DNA from: Hypoxylon rubiginosum
Taxonomy: Eukaryota; Ascomycota; Sordariomycetes; Xylariales; Hypoxylaceae
Direction of reading: 5' to 3'
Assembly: GCA_902806565.1 (NCBI GenBank)
Contig: CADCXA010000029.1
Location: forward strand, 682,001 to 746,000
DNA: 64,000 nt
The translations under genes and the position numbers were made by a program. Below the pieces are notes generated by a model. The model saw nothing but the letters and a program-made list of their open reading frames with translations. It was not told the DNA's origin and searched no databases. Shown piece after piece: positions 58,473 to 64,000 of this stretch (position 1 is its first letter; every line of letters begins with the position of its first letter).

Positions 58473-61400
58473 GACAGGGAACTAGTTGATAGGTGCGAAT
58501 CGGCCCTAGACGGTAGGCAATGCGAGGCACGATATTCCTAAGATGGTAACGACGACGCGCAGAGACCGCTGTCTTTGCGAGTTTGGGTACAAAACCTAGC
58601 ACAAGTTTATTGAACTCCCGAAAGGAGCTGACCAAAGCTCTCCGTTCCCTGGTAGCGAATGGGGCGACCATGTCGCATCTCTAGCGGCTTCCCGGCAGCT
58701 GTCACGGGGCAAGTCTCTGGTACATGAAGAGCGCAATAACGAATCGCTTGTTCGTGCTAAAGTTACAGCGGGCTGCTGAGATAGGCAGATCTCGCCGGGA
58801 CACAATGTTACGCCGAAGTGGCATCGTGTTCGATGTTTAATCCAACCCCCTTGCCAGAGGTTGACGACGACTTCGTCTCTTGCATACAAAGTACCAGGTA
58901 CAATACGGCCAACGCAGTAGGCTATGTCCCACGGGCGAAGCAGGCAGAAATTGGTATACATACATACATACCTCTACCTAGGTATATAGTAGAAATAGGT
59001 GGGAAAGGCAGATCGCTAATAATAAATAGACATCCATGTGTGTACGATACTACTATGTACAGCACATTTCATCGTAGGAATAAGGGTACTGTGACCGTAA
59101 GCACTCAAAATAACGTATGTAACAGCAGCACCGCAGATTGCGCTACCATCGAAGTTTCGCCAACCCGTCATATTTCTGCTGACGAGATTTCTCGATGCGA
59201 TCGCCCTTGGGTCGTTGTTCGATGTCGCGACAAGCGCATCATCATCGCCCATCCACAGGCCGACAATTCCTCGGGTAAAAAACCCTTTAATTCTCTCGGG
59301 CAGCACATGTTTCTTTACGTCAGGTTTATATTAGTTGGGATCTTCATAGCGCATATACATAAGGTATGCATCATATATGTACTTATTATTATGGTGTTTT
59401 CTATCCCCCTCCCCTCCTAGACGTATAATTCAAAAAATAAAATAATACAAATCAACCCAGCCACCGAAACCAAACCAAACCAAACCAAGCCGCCCCTGGT
59501 CGGGGAGATCTCCTTTTTCAATTGAGTCATGTACATACGGGGATCTTGAAATGTACGTATCGTGCAGCTTATCACACCATTACATTATACGGGTATGTAC
59601 CCTTACGGACTTCTTTCGCTACGACCCCCAGATGAGGATTTTTTTTGTTAAAAAAGGGGGGCGGCGGGTCAGCATAGGAGGTTTGTGGGGGGTTTTCCAA
59701 GGGGTGTACATATGGAGAAGAGCAGCAGCAAGCAGCAGAGCAGCAGAGCAGGAACACGATTATTAAAGCAATCCCGTATTTCCCATTGGCTGTAATTGGT
59801 CGTATATTTTTGCAGCGGACGGGCGAATTCTGATTCGTCTTCCCCCCTGAATTTTTATTCTCATATTATTCTTATTATCGCTCTCGTTCTTTGGTACAGT
59901 AAGGAACCGTGGGGACGCATTTTATTGAGAACTGACAGGATGGAGCAAGGCTGTCTCCTGCTGCCTGCTGCTGCTGCTGCTCGGTGCCCGCTGAAACTGC
60001 TTGCTTGCTACTTTGTTACTCGCTGCTAGGTATGTATGTAGGTACATGCTGCTTGCTGCTGGGTATCCGATAGCGAAAAGGGTGTTTCTACCGGAGATGC
60101 TCGCCTCGTGGGAAAGGGTGTCGCGGGTCCCGTTGGTGCCCCATTCATGCGTGTCGTACATAAAAAGTTGATTACTGGCAATTATAGCAGCAGTACGTGT
60201 GATATAGGGTCCAAAAGTTTGATTAGAGAAGTTTTAAATTAAAAAAAAAAAAGAAGAGCCTTGACAGAAGACAGAAAAAAACAAAGGGCTTAAAAATATC
60301 ACCCAATGCTTTTTGCGATATCGCTTCCTTCTTTTGATGAATATATACAACAGCATCCTGGGATGCCACATGTTGGGCTTGCATGCTCGCTTGGATCAAG
60401 GATATAGTAGTTAGCTAGCTCCATAGCTACCTAGCTAGAGAAAGGGTTGAAGAAATAAAAAGCGGCTGCTAATAAGCTACCACCACTACATAGTATCGTG
60501 TTCAGGTCCCACGATGTATTATGGACATCTACATACGATTTCTTTTTCTTAAAGAAGGGGTTCCCTTGGCGGCAGGACAACGCTAACTCGACTGGTATAG
60601 AATGGAATAGGGAAATCGTCGATAGCGTCTGAGCTACACGTGGGAAGATATACAACGTAGCATGCAGTATCACATTAGCATATATATTAGGTACGAAACG
60701 GGAGGAGGGGAGAGGGGGGGACGGACTGACTTGTCCATGAAAAACCAAGAATATATCCTAAAATAGGCAACGATTGGGGGCCGTCTGTCTGCTTTCTGCA
60801 GCACGTTAGAGCACGGTAGGTTACATCGGCGCTCGTAAGGGAAAGAGATTCGAGCTGCCTGGCTGCGTGTGGGAAAGGCTGGCGGAAATAAAGTGTTTTC
60901 TTTTTCTTGCTTGCTCGCTTTGCTTCCTGCTTGGGTCTTCGTCGAGACGAATTTTCAGGTTCAGAGCCCAGCCGCAATCTAGAAAACTCTTGGAGAGTGG
61001 TCAGAGTGGTGTGCGAACCCCCCGAAAATTCAAGGGTCCCGGCGGCCGGCGATTGGATAGGCTAAACTCGGGGGTGCTGTCTCCAGGCTAAAAGTAGGCA
61101 AACGCATGCATAACGGGCGTGGCTATATAGCCTCGCCAAATCTCGGCGGCCTGGCGCAGCTGCAGGCTTTGGCTTGGTCTTTGGCTTTGGACTGCTGTGT
61201 TGTTGTTGTTATTATTAAACTAGAGCCGGGTGGGAAGGGAAAAGCGAGGACGGGATCATTGGAGGAAGAGAGAGTGTGGGATGTCTATTGTTGGTTCACT
61301 ATACTATTTGAAGATATTCTGATATTTCTGTCTTTTTCTTTTTTACCCCCTTCTCCCTTAACGTAATTTTTCAGGGTACGTACAGCCTACATGCACCTAT

Positions 61401-64000
61401 TTCGGATCCTACGGGCAGCGGTTTTGCGGGGTAATACGATTAGAGTCGGGAGTTGTCGAGTCCTCTAAACTCCTAACGGGACGGACTTGGGCTGGTCTTC
61501 AAAACGTATTACCCTTTTTGGAAAGTATTCGAGTGGGGGGAACTAACGTCAAAACTTCGCGATAAAAAGAGAGACGACGACGACTACGACTCCAACTTAT
61601 GCTTGTATGTTGCCTGTATGTTGCTTGTATGTATGCCAGAAATAGAAACGAGGCATACGTTAACGGCCCATGCTTACCTACATATGGTAGACTGACTTTC
61701 TGGAATCTCGGCTAATAGATTGTGATAGATTACCTTGTCTAAACAGCTACAGCTTCGAAAGGTACCCATCTAGGTAGGCTTATTCTCTGTTTGCTAGCTC
61801 GTCTGTAAGGTCATTTAGATAAAGTACAAAGTACCAAGGCGACGGAAAACCTGGGGGCCCGCGGGCGGGAGGAATTACAACCAACTGCTCATCAAGTGGC
61901 TTTTCTGTAGGGCTGCGTCAGTTATACGACGGCGGGAAGATCCAGGCTGGCAAATCCAACCCAATGATCCTCTACCTGGGACCAGTCTTTGTCAATATCA
62001 GGTAATCAAAGTCCTTCGGGGATAGACAGTGTACATCAGGTATAAAAGTAGGCGACGTGTAGCCGACCATGATTGGCCCCGGACAACCCTGCTGCTGAAG
62101 TCTCGAATATAGTATCTCGGCAAGGCATAATAGGAATGAAGGAACTCTTTCAAGAAAATATTTTCTTCTCTGATGGTGTAGATAAAAAAAAAAGTCGGTA
62201 ACAATAGGTGGCCTTTTAGAGTTGGGGTTCGTGTTCGGGATGCGAGCGCGGGAGTAACCTTCATTGAGCTGCCCTCCCTCTATTAGACGTGATGGAGGGT
62301 GAGATCAGCCAATTAGAGCCCCTATGACTGCTGATGCCTTCTTAACTGGGAGCTCCCCCCGAGATATACTGACAAGGCTGTACTAGCAGCATGCGAGACA
62401 TACGAATCCCTTCAGCTTTCTTAGTGCGGTGTGAATATGGGTGTGTGTGTCTATGTGTGGTGTGGCTGTCTCCGAGTACCCAAGGTAGGGGGTTCATACG
62501 GGTTCATAAGAGTTCATGACCGTAAATAGCGAAATGCGAAATCGGCTCCCCGTGTCCCGTGTCTGCGTCTGCGACTTCAACTCCGTCTTCGTCTCCTCTT
62601 ATCGTCGGCCCAATGCCATTATGCATGAATCCAAGATATCATGATTAAGAGCTTGTGTCTAGATTCGTCCAGCTCTGGTTATGGATATGGATATCTATCT
62701 TGGACGGGTAGGGATACGAGTGATTGCGAGACCCCGAAGGTTAGCTACGAGGTAGGCATCGAATCCGTTAGATGTAGGTATTTTCAACTTACATATATGT
62801 AGGTAGTACATATGCTGGCCTACATTACATACTGCATCATACTGCACCACCTACATAACCTACATACATATAGATTATGTACTCTCTCCTGTTGACTGAC
62901 TGACAGGCATGCATGCATACATTACCAGCCAGCCCCGCATCGCTTCTGTCTCCTGTCTCCTATGGGCTATCACAATGATCTATGGCCTGATCCCAAGCGC
63001 GCTAAGCTTTTCCCCTTTCTCATTCATCAATATCCCAACTCTTTCCTCATTCATTACTCCGTGCTCGCAGTCACGTACCGTCGTCAATGCTCACGAGGCA
63101 GACTGAGACAAAACGAGCGCGCTTCTTTTGCGAGCCGTGTCCTAGGCCGTTCCAGCCACTTATGAGCGTAAGAAATCGAGGCTTGTCACCCATCCACCAT
63201 CTCTCCCCCATCTCCCCATCTTCCTCACCCCCCCTTCCAATCCTTGCATAGGGTCCCTTCCCGGGGCTATCGCCGGCTCTTCGTGGCGCTGAAAATAACC
63301 CCTTGTAAATCGAGTTTGTCGTTTGTTCTCAGTGACGAAATTCTTGTGCCGTCAAACGACGGGATGTACAATACATACATCAGCGGCTTACTGGACAAGC
63401 CAGCCTGACCAGCCCACCCCAGCGATCAATTCGTTCGCGGGTACGGGTACCTGCTTGCATGTGCAAGCAAGCCTCGCGGACCTGAACGATGTGCAAGCAT
63501 ATTGATCTTGATAGCACGCTCACGCAAGCTCCTTCCTGGCGATCCAAATGGTTGAATATTCTACCAGCCACCAGCGAGAATACTCGCAGCAGATCTAAGA
63601 CACTGTCGAGGTTGCCTCAGTTGCTTCTGCATCGGTAGAGCAGGCCTTGGTATTTAATAATTATGCACCCCAACTTCGCAGAGCTCGAAGCAAGCATATC
63701 CGGTCGAGAACATACGTAACTCCTGTCTGTCCTACCTGACATATATGCGTGCCCGAAATACATACCTATATCTGTTGCGTCATGCCGGCGAGATGTGGCA
63801 CAAAGCCTGATCATAAACGGAAGGGAGATCCTTCGACGACCGTCCTGAGGCGGCACAGACGGTGTCGTACAGAAAATGGCGCGTCGGCTTGTCCCATGAT
63901 TCGACGAGATGCCGTTCGACTTTGGTTGCTTGGCTAACTTCGATCGGGGCCCTGGCCAAAAGCTCCAGAGGTTCCAGGGGTCCAGGGCTAGGCTCCGCTA
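58473..64000. other. 5.5-kb interval without a convincing gene
   Basis: No ORF shows a recognised family. The longest, 58818-59420 plus, lacks a real ATG at its start and any domain. CAG/CTG-type repeats lie at 59721-59752 and 59958-59982, TACATA/TAGGTA-type words at 58955-58990 and 62770-62875, and TGTATGTTGC units near 61603-61632. The window may end in the upstream region of a gene beyond 64000. Confidence 0.5.
59721..59982. repeat. Inverted pair of CAG and CTG tracts
   Basis: AGCAGCAGCA-type repeats at 59721-59752 face CTGCTGCTG-type repeats at 59958-59982 on the same strand, about 205 bp apart. The two can pair as a long stem. GCTGCTTGCTGCT follows near 60048-60060. Confidence 0.7.

Noticed and set aside
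58818..59420. 200-codon plus-strand ORF
   Set aside because: It begins with GTG, has no domain, and ends in low-complexity hydrophobic sequence over TACATA repeats. It is probably a chance frame.

Overview
The window looks like nuclear DNA of a filamentous ascomycete (Pezizomycotina, probably Sordariomycetes). The evidence is a long AT-rich block of the kind left by repeat-induced point mutation (RIP), genes with short 48-170 nt GT-AG introns and CTAAC-type branch sites, and typical filamentous-fungal families: a farB/CTF1-beta Zn2Cys6 regulator, a NACHT-type C2H2 finger protein, a GH28 pectinase and a GAS2-domain protein. The species cannot be named from sequence alone.

Layout. Positions 1-13.7 kb are a very AT-rich block, roughly 5-10% G+C by eye, with no ORF of 60 codons or more. 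It holds degenerate tandem repeats and one well-preserved hairpin. It stops abruptly at about 13.8 kb inside what was probably the 5' part of a C2H2 zinc-finger gene (13899-15883 +). From 16.4 to 24 kb the genes are sparse and partly broken: a frameshifted short-chain dehydrogenase (16413-17277 -), a 550-bp fold-back MITE-like element (17350-17899), a single-pass wall/membrane protein (18063-19064 -), a small acidic protein (20514-21024 -) and a membrane protein with a PAN/apple-like ectodomain ended by a frameshift (22538-23152 +). A secreted GH28 pectinase (24169-25960 +) has an abnormal last intron. It converges on a conserved Cys-rich protein of unknown function (26380-29154 -).

After about 5.9 kb without a convincing gene come a GAS2-domain cytoskeletal protein (35030-38107 -) and the farB-type fatty-acid/cutinase regulator (39965-43152 -). 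Another gene-free 5.9 kb follows. The compact block at 49-58.5 kb contains an unrecognised membrane protein (49050-50819 -), divergent from UTP13 (51306-54153 +), then the dolichyl-diphosphatase CAX4 (54436-55219 -) and an RWD/RBR E3 ubiquitin ligase (56231-58472 +). The last 5.5 kb shows simple repeats but no supportable gene.

How the genes relate. There is no operon-like or obvious biosynthetic cluster. The right part is housekeeping (rRNA processing, N-glycosylation, ubiquitination, cytoskeleton, lipid-responsive transcription). The left part is a decaying repeat-proximal zone with mobile DNA, pseudogenes and surface or secreted proteins. I did not find a clear new biological system. The most notable items are the extreme AT block and its sharp boundary in a gene, the fold-back element, and the GH28 intron that carries inverted repeats and a one-base phase problem at its donor.
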